Shown piece after piece: positions 1-6,795 of a stretch of 11,823 bases of DNA (its first letter is position 1; each line of letters begins with the position of its first letter). The notes below the pieces were generated by a model. That model did no database searches, was not told where the DNA came from, and saw only the letters and a list, made by a program, of their open reading frames with translations. Location: contig JBAYJY010000143.1 of the NCBI GenBank assembly GCA_041664945.1, positions 1 through 11,823 of the forward strand, read 5' to 3'. The DNA is from JBAYJY01 sp041664945 (GTDB lineage: Bacteria > UBP15 > UBA6099). The translations under genes were made by a program, and so were the position numbers.

Positions 1-86
1 ATGTAGTCCAACAGTATGTTGAGGGGCAGGGAATGAGTTACAAAAAAGTGTTTAGAATTCCTCAACTTTCACTTTCTTTCGACTGA
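1..86 (+). CDS. C-terminal end of an unidentified protein (left-truncated)
   Basis: One plus-strand frame is open from the left edge to a TGA at 84-86, giving about 27 residues that end in FRIPQLSLSFD. The other two plus frames are closed almost at once (TAG at 4-6, TGA at 20-22). A hairpin begins 7 nt after the stop, as expected for the end of a transcription unit, and the gene would converge on cysC. An internal ATG at 33-35 sits behind a GGGGCAGGGA purine run, so a 17-codon peptide is the alternative reading. I do not recognise the family. Being open over 27 codons by chance is not rare, so the call rests mainly on the frame plus the hairpin. Confidence 0.4.
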   Translation, partial: VVQQYVEGQGMSYKKVFRIPQLSLSFD

Positions 87-92
87 ATTAGA

Positions 93-116
93 TACCTCGG
101 ACTTTAGTCCGGGGTA
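93..116 (+). terminator. Hairpin after the left-edge reading frame (terminator-like or REP-like)
   Basis: A 10-bp stem (TACCTCGGAC with GTCCGGGGTA) closes a TTTA loop. The only imperfection is a T-G pair, which is a G-U wobble in plus-strand RNA but an A-C mismatch on the other strand, so the plus-strand RNA folds better. It begins 7 nt after the TGA at 84-86. The tail (AATTCATTT) is not a clean U tract, so intrinsic termination would be weak. Its core GGAC-TTTA-GTCC has the same layout as the hairpin at 5904-5925. Confidence 0.5.
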
Positions 117-184
117 ATTCATTTGGAAAACGCCACGCTTAAATGCAGGCGGCATCCCGCCAGCCGAACGGCCATTCCGTTCTG

Positions 185-715
185 TTATTCGAGATATCCC
201 ATTTCGGCGGCTTTCGCGAGGATTATGTCCGCGCACTGTTCGGGGTTGTTTTTAACGGTGTCGAGGCGGACTTCCGGATTGGCCGGCGCCTCGTACGGAT
301 CGTCAACTCCGGTGAAACCCTTCATCTCGCCCGCAAGCGCCTTCTTGTAGAGACCCTTCACGTCGCGCCTGATGCACTCCTCGAGCGGCGTATCCACGAA
401 CACTTCGATGAAGTTGCCGATCAGCGCTCGATTCCTGTCCCTTATTTCGGCGTACGGCGATATCGCCGCCCCTATTGCGATCACGTCGTTGCGCGTCAGC
501 AGGTGGCAGACGAATCCGATCCGCAGGATGTTCGTGTCGCGGTCCTCTTTGCTGAACCCAAGCCCCTTGCTGAGATTCGTGCGCACGACATCGCCGTCGA
601 GAACCTCGACCTTCAGGCCGCGCGCGCGCAGCTTCTTTTCCAATATCTCCGATACTGTCGTTTTCCCCGACGACGGCAGTCCGGTGAACCAGACCGTGAA
701 TCCTTTTTGCGACAT
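185..715 (-). CDS. cysC: Adenylylsulfate (APS) kinase
   Basis: CysC is a cytosolic kinase that phosphorylates the 3'-hydroxyl of adenosine 5'-phosphosulfate with ATP, giving PAPS, the sulfate donor for assimilation and for sulfotransferases. The 176 residues are a normal length for a stand-alone APS kinase. Visible motifs: P-loop GLPSSGKTT (12-20), DGDVVR (40-45), the GFSKEDRDTN stretch (53-62), ISPYAEIRDRNR (85-96), whose serine matches the position phosphorylated in the E. coli enzyme, and FTGVDDPYEAP (134-144) near the C-terminus. The start is supported by AGAGG at 728-724, 8 nt before the ATG. It lies 196 bp downstream of the phosphohydrolase gene on the same strand. No ATP sulfurylase (cysDN or sat) is in the window, so whether it serves assimilation or sulfation of a glycan or lipid cannot be decided. 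After the stop there are two short inverted repeats (166-182 and 148-161) without a T tract. Confidence 0.96.
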   Translation of the reverse strand: MSQKGFTVWFTGLPSSGKTTVSEILEKKLRARGLKVEVLDGDVVRTNLSKGLGFSKEDRDTNILRIGFVCHLLTRNDVIAIGAAISPYAEIRDRNRALIGNFIEVFVDTPLEECIRRDVKGLYKKALAGEMKGFTGVDDPYEAPANPEVRLDTVKNNPEQCADIILAKAAEMGYLE

Positions 716-738
716 GATGTCTGCCTCTTTTTTATTAT

Positions 739-760
739 GGAAAACTGTGAAAAGTTTTCC
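739..760. promoter_or_regulatory. Perfect inverted repeat upstream of cysC
   Basis: GGAAAACT (739-746) and AGTTTTCC (753-760) form an 8-bp perfect inverted repeat around a 6-nt spacer. It lies just upstream of the cysC Shine-Dalgarno sequence (728-724) and start codon (715). The position suits an operator or an mRNA hairpin affecting cysC. On the minus strand it is followed by an A-rich stretch rather than a T tract, so it is not a terminator for the phosphohydrolase transcript in that direction. The function is inferred from position only. Confidence 0.35.
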
Positions 761-786
761 TTAATATCCTTTCAAACTTTTTTACG

Positions 787-911
787 CTTCGCGCGACTTC
801 GCGCGCTCCGCTTTGTTTTTGTTATTTAACTTCGTTATTCTGCGGTTCCTCGTTCGTTGTTCGTCATTCGTTTTATTTATCTTTTGCCTTTCCCTCGTTA
901 CTCGCTACTGG
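787..911. repeat. Degenerate simple-sequence repeats between the phosphohydrolase gene and cysC
   Basis: On the minus strand, immediately after the phosphohydrolase stop codon, the sequence becomes a chain of imperfect short units: GTAACCAGTAGCGAGTAACG, then AACGAATGACGAACAACG and ACGAGGAAC (911 down to about 834), followed by AATAACGAAG. Further on, CTTCGCGCG occurs twice in tandem on the plus strand (787-795 and 797-805). Composition is quite unlike the flanking coding sequence, and no frame has coding character. It fills most of the 196-bp gap between two co-oriented genes. It may be a dispersed low-complexity intergenic repeat of this genome. Confidence 0.55.
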
Positions 912-2300
912 TTACTGCCTTTTCCCCTTCATCTCCGGCGGCGCCGGCGCGCCCATCAGCGCCAGCATAGTCGGCGCGCAGTCGAGAATGTCGATCCCCT
1001 CGACCCTGCCTCTCGGAGCGGAGTGCGGGTCGCGCATGATGAAGATTCCATGCTGCGCGTGGTTGGCGTCGTCCGGGCCGGTGTCGTTTTCATAAGTCAG
1101 AACATTGCCGCCGCCGATGCTTCCCACTGACCGCCACGAGAGGTCGCCGAAATACACTATCAGATCCGGCGCCACGTTCCGAACCTCGGGATAAACATCC
1201 TCCGGCCGGAAAACGCGCGTGCCTATGTTGCGGCCGTTCTCATCCGTTATCGCTTCGAGCTTCCCTATCAACTCGTTGCGGAAATCTTCATATTCCTCCG
1301 GCGCCATGCAGCCGTTCGGCTCGCGACCCTTCACGTTGATGAACAGGCGCCCGTAATAGCCGCCCTCGCCCCACGCCTTCGTTTTCTCCCAGTCAAACTC
1401 GCATTTGTCCGGCCTCGCCACTCCCTCCGGTTTGCTCTTCACCGCGAGATAGCCCTCTTTCATCAACCACTCGTTGATGCACACGCCGCCGAACATCGTC
1501 TTCGCCCCGTGGTCCGACACCACCAACACCGCCGCGTCATCGCCGGCGAGTTCAACCAGTTCTCCTATATATGTATCTAACTTTTTATAATAATCGAGCA
1601 TCGCATCTTCGAACGGATTTCCCGGCTTATACTCCGGGTGATCCGGCATGCAGAACCGCCAGAAACCGTGGTGAATCCGGTCCGGCCCCATTTCCACCAC
1701 CATCAAAAAATCCCACGGCTTCGTCTTCATGAAATGCTTCACGAGCGCAAACCGTTTGTCCGTCATCTCGTTTATCTCGCGCAGCAGGCGGCCCTTGTCG
1801 TTCGTTCGGAAACCTTCGACGTCGAGCATATAGCGGCCGACAACTCCTGCGATTTCTTCCTTAAGTTCCTTCGGATAAGTGTATTCGCTCTCGATGCTTG
1901 GGGTCAGAAAACAGGAAACCATCAGACCGTTGACCGGCTTAGGCGGATAGGTTTGCGGAACGCCGACCATGGCCGTCCGCTTGCCGAGCCTGCCTAGTAT
2001 ATCCCAGACGAGGTCCTCTTTCACCATTGTCGAATTCGCCGTGAAAAGCCTGTCGCTCGCGTGGTCTTTTCGATTGCGGAACCCGTATATGCCCAACTCA
2101 CCGGGACTTTTGCCCGACATCATGCACATCCACGCAGGAATCGTTATCGGCGGTATCGAGCTCTTCATCTCTCCGTACGTTCCGGCGTCCATCAGCTTTT
2201 TTATGTTCGGCAACTCCGGCAGGAACCGTTCGAACACAAGCTGCGGCGTCGCGCAGTCGAGCCCGATCACCAGCAGTTTCTTTTTTTTCGCATCCGGCAT
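912..2300 (-). CDS. Alkaline-phosphatase-superfamily phosphohydrolase (COG3379-like)
   Basis: A 462-residue protein of the AlkP fold, the superfamily of type I phosphodiesterases, phosphomutases and sulfatases that use two metals and a Thr/Ser nucleophile. Likely ligands and catalytic residues: D15 in VIGLDCA, T53 in PPITIPAW (nucleophile), D207 and H211 in GPDRIHHGFW, D263 and H264 in VSDHG, and H417 in HAQHG. There is no signal peptide or membrane segment, so it should be cytosolic. The layout matches the predicted AlkP-type phosphohydrolase/phosphomutase group COG3379, whose substrates are largely undefined. The ATG at 2300 is preferred over an in-frame TTG at 2306: AGGA lies 9 nt before the ATG but only 3 nt before the TTG. 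It is the first gene of a minus-strand pair with cysC, which hints at a role near sulfate or nucleotide metabolism. The exact substrate is not readable from the sequence. Confidence 0.9.
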   Translation of the reverse strand: MPDAKKKKLLVIGLDCATPQLVFERFLPELPNIKKLMDAGTYGEMKSSIPPITIPAWMCMMSGKSPGELGIYGFRNRKDHASDRLFTANSTMVKEDLVWDILGRLGKRTAMVGVPQTYPPKPVNGLMVSCFLTPSIESEYTYPKELKEEIAGVVGRYMLDVEGFRTNDKGRLLREINEMTDKRFALVKHFMKTKPWDFLMVVEMGPDRIHHGFWRFCMPDHPEYKPGNPFEDAMLDYYKKLDTYIGELVELAGDDAAVLVVSDHGAKTMFGGVCINEWLMKEGYLAVKSKPEGVARPDKCEFDWEKTKAWGEGGYYGRLFINVKGREPNGCMAPEEYEDFRNELIGKLEAITDENGRNIGTRVFRPEDVYPEVRNVAPDLIVYFGDLSWRSVGSIGGGNVLTYENDTGPDDANHAQHGIFIMRDPHSAPRGRVEGIDILDCAPTMLALMGAPAPPEMKGKRQ

Positions 2301-2334
2301 GGCCAAGCGTCCTATTTAGTAAAACAACTTCAAT

Positions 2335-2364
2335 ATCATAGTCCTCAATTAACAAATAATTCAA
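2335..2364 (-). promoter_or_regulatory. Candidate sigma-70 promoter for the phosphohydrolase-cysC unit
   Basis: On the minus strand, TTGAAT (2364-2359) and TATGAT (2340-2335) are separated by 18 nt, matching the -35 and -10 consensus at 4 of 6 and 5 of 6 positions. The -10 lies about 35 nt before the ATG at 2300, leaving a short leader that contains the AGGA ribosome-binding site. A weaker alternative pair (TTAAAC with TATTAT, 17-nt spacer) lies further upstream at 2456-2428. Confidence 0.42.
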
Positions 2365-2454
2365 CGCGGGGCGACCGGGAGCTTAAAAGATGCGCAGGCA
2401 TGCGGCAAACAAACAAAATAAATGAATATAATATTATTTTGCCCCGACCCGTTT

Positions 2455-2601
2455 AACGGCAATAAAAAGCGGCTATCGGCAATTTGATCGGCAATATTAA
2501 CTGCGATAAACGGCAACGTTGCCTTGTAAGATCGGTTTTAAATCATATAGGAGCATTTTATTTGAAATCAATCGGCAATATGCATTGAAATGAAAGCGGC
2601 T
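2455..2601. repeat. Repeated CGGCAAT words and a palindrome upstream of carB
   Basis: The word CGGCAAT occurs four times, inside AACGGCAAT (2455-2463) and ATCGGCAAT (2475-2483, 2487-2495, 2571-2579). A perfect 12-bp palindrome GGCAACGTTGCC lies at 2512-2523, and its left half resembles the same word. AAAGCGGCT also occurs twice (2466-2474 and 2593-2601). All copies lie within 150 bp of each other in the leader of carB. This pattern suits a cluster of protein-binding sites, but could also be remnants of a short dispersed repeat. Confidence 0.5.
2562..2588 (+). CDS. Possible 8-codon leader peptide ahead of carB
   Basis: AGGAG at 2549-2553 is followed, 8 nt later, by TTG and eight codons reading M(TTG)KSIGNMH before TGA. 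This spacing equals that of the better supported TTG gene at 9130. The frame ends 69 nt before the carB ATG. The peptide has no run of arginine or another obvious regulatory codon, and a five-residue motif can arise by chance in AT-rich DNA, so this is a low-confidence call. Confidence 0.15.
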   Translation: MKSIGNMH

Positions 2602-2657
2602 CTATGATAAACTCATTCCGCTCCGAAGACTGATTTGACGAAAGGTAAACAATCATC

Positions 2658-5600
2658 ATGCCCACAAGAAAAGACATCCACAAAGTGCTCATCATCGGAT
2701 CCGGCCCGATAATTATCGGTCAGGCCTGCGAATTCGACTACTCGGGAACACAGGCCTGCAAGGCGCTGCGACAGGCCGGTTACGAAATCGTGTTGGTGAA
2801 CTCGAACCCGGCGACAATCATGACCGACCCGGGAATGGCGGACTTCACATACATCGAGCCACTGAACGTCGAGTCGCTTGAAAAGATAATCGAGAAGGAA
2901 CGGCCGGACGCCGTGCTGCCGAACCTCGGCGGCCAGACAGGCCTGAACCTGACATCATCGCTTTATAAAATGGGAATTCTCGAAAAGTACGGCGTGCAGG
3001 TGATCGGCGTGCAGGCGGACGCGATCGAGCGAGGGGAGGACAGGCAGGCGTTCAAGGACACGATGAACGCGCTCGGCATCGAGATGCCGATCAGCGAAAT
3101 CGCGACCACGGTCGAGGAATCGGAAGCGATCGCGAAAAAGCTCGGCTACCCCGTCGTCATCCGGCCCGCATACACCATGGGCGGCACCGGCGGCGGCTTC
3201 GCGTGGAACGTCGACGAACTGCGGACAATCGCCTCACGCGGCCTCTCCGTCAGCCTCGTCGGCCAAGTCCTCATCGAGGAATCCGTCCTCGGCTGGGAAG
3301 AACTCGAACTCGAAGTCGTCCGCGACGCGAAGAACAACAAAATCACCGTCTGCTTCATCGAGAACGTCGACGCCATGGGCGTCCATACCGGCGACAGCTA
3401 CTGCGTCGCTCCGATGCTTACAGTCCCGGCAGAACTCCAGAAGCGCCTTCAGGATTACTCCTACAAAATCGTAGAGGCGATCGGCGTCATCGGCGGCACG
3501 AACGTTCAGTTCGCTCACGACCTGATAACCGACCGCGTCGTCGTCATCGAAATCAATCCGCGCACATCGCGCTCGTCCGCGCTCGCCTCGAAAGCCACCG
3601 GATTCCCGATCGCGCTCATCTCCTCCAAGCTCGCGGCCGGCATGAACCTCGACGACCTGCCCTACTGGCGCGACGGTTCGCTCGAAAAATACACGCCTTC
3701 CGGCGACTACGTAGTCGTGAAATTCGCGCGCTGGGCTTTCGAGAAGTTCCCCGGCTCCATAGACAAACTCGGCACGCAGATGCGCGCCGTCGGCGAAGTA
3801 ATGAGCATCGGCAAAAACTACAAGGAAGCGCTCCAGAAATCCATACGCTCGCTCGAAAACAAAAGGTTCGGGCTCGGTTTCGCCAAGAACTTCAACAGCC
3901 TCTCGCTCGACGAACTCCGAAAGCTGCTCGCAGAGCCGACATCCGAACGGCAGTTCATCATGTACGAGGCGCTCCGCAAGGGCATGGATGTCGAGGAGAT
4001 GTACGGCATCACATACATCGGCCGCTGGTTCATTCAGCAGATGAAGGAACTCGTGGCGCTCGAAGAAGAAGTCCTGAAGCACAAAGGCGGCAAGCTGCCC
4101 GACGAGTTGCTGATACGAGCCAAGAAGGATGGTTTCTCGGACAAATACCTCGGCCAGATACTCGGCGTTGCGGAGAAAGCAATCCGCGAGCAGCGGCTCG
4201 GCCTCGGCCTGAAACAGGCTTGGGACGCCGTGCCGGTCAGCGGCGCGGACGCCGCTTACTATTACTCCACCTATAACGCGCCCGACAGGGTGTCGGTCAC
4301 GAACAACAAAAAAATAATGATACTCGGCGGCGGCCCCAACCGAATCGGACAGGGCATCGAGTTCGACTACACCTGCGTCCACGCCGCATTCACCTTGCGC
4401 GAACTCGGCTACGAGACCATCATGGTCAACTGCAACCCGGAAACGGTCTCCACCGACTATGACACATCGGACAAGCTTTACTTCGAGCCGCTTACGGTCG
4501 AGGATGTCCTAAGCATTTACGACAAAGAAAAGCCGGAAGGCGTAATCGTGCAGTTCGGCGGCCAGACGCCCCTCAATCTCGCGTCGGAACTGGCGGCGGC
4601 GGGCGTGAAAATTCTCGGAACGTCGCACCAGAGCATCGAGCTTGCCGAAGACCGCGAGCGGTTCTCGGAGATGATGAAGAAGCTCGATATTCCGCAGCCT
4701 GAGAACGGCATGGCGACATCGGTCGAGGAGGCTTTCGTGGTCGCGCGGCGGATCGGTTATCCGCTCATGGTGCGCCCGTCATTCGTGCTCGGCGGCCGCG
4801 GCATGGAAGTCATCTACGACGACGAGATGCTCGAACGCTACGTCACCGCCGCTGTGGACGTCACGCCGGAGCGCCCGTTGCTGATCGACAAATTCCTCGA
4901 AAACGCCATCGAAGCCGAAGCGGACGCCATCTCGGACGGCCATTTCGCTTTCGTCCCATCCGTCATGGAGCACATCGAACTCGCCGGCGTACACTCCGGC
5001 GACAGCGCCTGCGTGATTCCGCCGAACACTATCCCGCAAAAACATATCGACACCATCGAGGAATACACGCGCCGCTGCGCCGTCGAACTCGGCGTCGTCG
5101 GCCTGATGAACATCCAGTACGCAATCGCCAACGACAAGGTTTACATTCTGGAAGCCAACCCGCGAGCGTCGCGAACCGTGCCGCTCGTCTCGAAAGTGAC
5201 CAACGTATCCATGGCCCGCATCGCAACCCAAATCATTCTCGGCGCCAACCTCAAGGACCTGAACCTCAAGCAGCGCGATTACCCCCACTTCGGCGTCAAG
5301 GAATCCGTTTTCCCGTTCAACATGTTCCCGGAAGTCGACCCGCTGCTCGGCCCGGAAATGCGCTCGACGGGCGAAGTTCTCGGACTCGCCGACAGCTTCG
5401 GACTGGCGTTCTACAAATCGCAACTCGCCGCCGGACAGGCGCTCCCGCTCCAGGGCACGGCCCTCGTGACCGTCGCCTCCCACGACAAGCAAACCATCCT
5501 GCCGGCGATTAAGGTTCTCGCCGACCTCGGCTTCAATATCCTCGCCACCGCCGGCACCGCCGCTTTCCTCGCGGAGAACGGCGTCGACGCGAAACCGATC

Positions 5601-5867
5601 AAAAAAGTGCATGAAGGACGCCCGAACATTGTCGACGCCCTTCATAACGGCGAAGTGCAACTCGTCATCAACACGCCCTCCGGCAAGGAAAGCATTTACG
5701 ACGACAGCTACATCCGGAAAGCGGCGATTAAATACAAAATCTCGTACATCACAACGCCGGCCGCCGCCGTCGCCGCCGCGCAGGGCATCCGCGAAGCCCG
5801 CGACAACAGTTTCCCGGTGAAGTCGCTTCAGGACTATCATAAGGATATTAAGATGAAAAAGAATTAG
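2658..5867 (+). CDS. carB: Carbamoyl-phosphate synthase large subunit
   Basis: CarB makes carbamoyl phosphate from bicarbonate, two ATP and ammonia delivered by the CarA glutaminase subunit, feeding pyrimidine and arginine synthesis in the cytosol. The 1069 residues compare with 1073 in E. coli, so the protein is full length. Both duplicated synthetase halves are present. The first begins KVLIIGSGPIIIGQACEFDY and carries EINPRTSRSSA with E298 and N300 as expected Mg-ATP ligands. The second begins KIMILGGGPNRIGQGIEFDY near residue 551 and carries EANPRASRTVP at 832. The oligomerisation domain lies between, about 400-550. From about 934 the MGS-like allosteric domain follows (SHDKQ, ILATAGTAAFL, VHEGRPNIVDAL). 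The gene stands alone: carA and pyr or arg genes are absent from both sides. The long open frames opposite and alongside it are shadows caused by GC-rich codon use. Confidence 0.98.
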   Translation: MPTRKDIHKVLIIGSGPIIIGQACEFDYSGTQACKALRQAGYEIVLVNSNPATIMTDPGMADFTYIEPLNVESLEKIIEKERPDAVLPNLGGQTGLNLTSSLYKMGILEKYGVQVIGVQADAIERGEDRQAFKDTMNALGIEMPISEIATTVEESEAIAKKLGYPVVIRPAYTMGGTGGGFAWNVDELRTIASRGLSVSLVGQVLIEESVLGWEELELEVVRDAKNNKITVCFIENVDAMGVHTGDSYCVAPMLTVPAELQKRLQDYSYKIVEAIGVIGGTNVQFAHDLITDRVVVIEINPRTSRSSALASKATGFPIALISSKLAAGMNLDDLPYWRDGSLEKYTPSGDYVVVKFARWAFEKFPGSIDKLGTQMRAVGEVMSIGKNYKEALQKSIRSLENKRFGLGFAKNFNSLSLDELRKLLAEPTSERQFIMYEALRKGMDVEEMYGITYIGRWFIQQMKELVALEEEVLKHKGGKLPDELLIRAKKDGFSDKYLGQILGVAEKAIREQRLGLGLKQAWDAVPVSGADAAYYYSTYNAPDRVSVTNNKKIMILGGGPNRIGQGIEFDYTCVHAAFTLRELGYETIMVNCNPETVSTDYDTSDKLYFEPLTVEDVLSIYDKEKPEGVIVQFGGQTPLNLASELAAAGVKILGTSHQSIELAEDRERFSEMMKKLDIPQPENGMATSVEEAFVVARRIGYPLMVRPSFVLGGRGMEVIYDDEMLERYVTAAVDVTPERPLLIDKFLENAIEAEADAISDGHFAFVPSVMEHIELAGVHSGDSACVIPPNTIPQKHIDTIEEYTRRCAVELGVVGLMNIQYAIANDKVYILEANPRASRTVPLVSKVTNVSMARIATQIILGANLKDLNLKQRDYPHFGVKESVFPFNMFPEVDPLLGPEMRSTGEVLGLADSFGLAFYKSQLAAGQALPLQGTALVTVASHDKQTILPAIKVLADLGFNILATAGTAAFLAENGVDAKPIKKVHEGRPNIVDALHNGEVQLVINTPSGKESIYDDSYIRKAAIKYKISYITTPAAAVAAAQGIREARDNSFPVKSLQDYHKDIKMKKN

Positions 5868-5903
5868 ACAGCAACCAATAGCAGGCATATAGGGAAAGAG
5901 TAG

Positions 5904-5925
5904 CTGCCGGGCTTCAGCCCGGCAG
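5904..5925. terminator. Strong hairpin between the convergent carB and methyltransferase genes
   Basis: CTGCCGGGC and GCCCGGCAG form a perfect 9-bp GC-rich stem closing a TTCA loop. On the plus strand it is followed by TTCTTT, and it begins 36 nt after the carB stop, as for an intrinsic terminator. The stem is perfect on both strands and the next gene converges on it, so it may end both transcripts, though the minus-strand tail (CTACTCTTT) is weaker. Its core GGGC-TTCA-GCCC parallels the hairpin at 93-116. Confidence 0.7.
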
Positions 5926-5966
5926 TTCTTTAATAGAGCTCTTTTATGCTGTTGAAACGAATTCTA

Positions 5967-6584
5967 TTATTTCCGCTTCATTAATTTGTACGGAATTAAC
6001 ATCGGGACGCGTTTCTGGTATGCGCGGTATTTGTCGCCGAACTCATGAATGAGTTTGCGCTCTTCGAGAATCGTTCCGGTTAGCACATAGATGGTAAGTA
6101 TCGTGTTGACCATAATGCCTTTTGTGTCGAGGTTGCCGGACCAGAGGGCAATGATCGTCATGAGGTATAGCGGATGGCGCACAATGCCGAGAATGCCTGT
6201 TGTGTCCAATTCGCCGCTTTCGGACATCGCGTTGTGGGGCGTCTGCTTCAATGCCTGTCTGATTCCGATGAATTGAAGAAGATCGTATTTCAACAACGAG
6301 CCGCCCAAGAGGGCGAAAACGATCGCCAGCAAAATATAATGGATTACTATCAGATTTCCTTCCCACGCGAAGATGGGACGCCCCTTTATTAGTGAAGAAT
6401 AATGGATCACCGGGATCAATGTCGCCGCGGCGAATAAATTAAAAAACATCCGGTAGAAACGGAATGCGTTTCCGGCTTTTCTTTTTATAAAATCCGTCAT
6501 TGTAATGGAAATCGTCGCGCTGTGGAGAAAACACCAGGCGACCCATAAGAGCCCGCAGACGGCATATTTCCCGTCAATTCCCAT
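5967..6584 (-). CDS. ICMT-like membrane methyltransferase family protein
   Basis: A 205-residue integral membrane protein with about five hydrophobic segments (near residues 7-25, 45-62, 76-97, 140-150 and 157-172). The C-terminal part has the signature of the isoprenylcysteine carboxyl methyltransferase / phospholipid methyltransferase / NnrU-like group: GIVRHPLY (133-140), TILEERKLIHEFGDKYRAYQ (171-190) and VPMLIPY (193-199). Members with known function use S-adenosylmethionine to methylate lipid or lipid-linked substrates at the cytoplasmic membrane. The bacterial substrate here is unknown, and no prenylation partner is nearby. The ATG is the first in the frame; only a distant GAGG, 12 nt away, could serve as ribosome-binding site. 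It converges on carB and diverges from the glycogen-binding gene, so it is likely a single-gene unit, driven by the extended -10 at 6626-6634. Confidence 0.82.
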   Translation of the reverse strand: MGIDGKYAVCGLLWVAWCFLHSATISITMTDFIKRKAGNAFRFYRMFFNLFAAATLIPVIHYSSLIKGRPIFAWEGNLIVIHYILLAIVFALLGGSLLKYDLLQFIGIRQALKQTPHNAMSESGELDTTGILGIVRHPLYLMTIIALWSGNLDTKGIMVNTILTIYVLTGTILEERKLIHEFGDKYRAYQKRVPMLIPYKLMKRK

Positions 6585-6795
6585 TGTTTCTTTGCGCCTC
6601 GCGATTTGTTTATTTCTAATTTCATATTATATCACATATCGCCGTGAAGGTGTTGGGTGTTGGAAATCCTTGAAGGCTTTACCTGATGCCTGTTTTTAGC
6701 TTTTTTTCCTCTTCCTTTAATATTTCCCGCAATTTCAATAGAATATATGCTTGGGTAAAGTCGTTCATTCGATTATCAGAAAAGGAGAGAACGAT
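6585..6795. other. Divergent spacer between the ICMT-like and glycogen-binding genes
   Basis: An AT-rich 211-bp spacer. It holds the minus-strand extended -10 and the plus-strand ribosome-binding site GGAG (6784-6787). For the plus-strand gene the best promoter match is TTTAAT (6716-6721) with TAGAAT (6739-6744), 17-nt spacer, which has a poor -35. A T-rich run at 6692-6708 follows a 4-bp AGGC/GCCT inverted repeat, too weak to call a terminator. No further gene is seen. Confidence 0.5.
6626..6634 (-). promoter_or_regulatory. Extended -10 promoter of the ICMT-like gene
   Basis: Read on the minus strand, TGATATAAT matches the extended -10 motif TGnTATAAT perfectly. The -10 hexamer (6631-6626) lies about 41 nt before the ATG at 6584. 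No good -35 is found at 17 or 18 nt (AACACC or CAACAC), which is typical of promoters that rely on the TG extension. Confidence 0.55.

Larger units (their letters stand above)
2307..2657. other. Divergent intergenic region between the phosphohydrolase gene and carB
   Basis: About 350 bp without a convincing gene, much more AT-rich than its surroundings. The left part holds the candidate minus-strand promoter. At 2428-2437 is the palindrome ATAATATTAT. From 2455 to 2601 the sequence is built from recurring short words (listed separately). For carB no strong promoter stands out: TTGTAA (2524-2529) with TATAGG (2546-2551), 16-nt spacer, is the best pair I see, and it is poor. A purine-rich AAAGG at 2641-2645, 12 nt before the carB ATG, is the likely but distant ribosome-binding site. 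Confidence 0.6.

Noticed and set aside
143..829. 228-codon plus-strand open frame opposite cysC.
   Set aside because: It is antisense to a clear APS kinase, has no recognisable domain and runs into the low-complexity intergenic repeats.
2301..2306. TTG at 2306 as start of the phosphohydrolase.
   Set aside because: The AGGA site would be only 3 nt away; it is 9 nt from the ATG at 2300, and the extra two residues add nothing.
2585..2608. TTGAAA (2585-2590) with TATGAT (2603-2608) as carB promoter.
   Set aside because: The spacer is only 12 nt, too short for sigma-70 recognition.
3203..5888. Long open frames on the other strand and in a shifted frame across carB (up to about 380 codons).
   Set aside because: Arg- or Asp/Val-rich low-quality translations without domains, lying over a full-length, well-conserved carB. 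They follow from GC-biased third codon positions.
6751..6795. Start of the glycogen-binding protein at ATG 6751.
   Set aside because: The extra 15 residues overlap the strong GGAG site that serves ATG 6796, and the upstream ATG has no ribosome-binding site.
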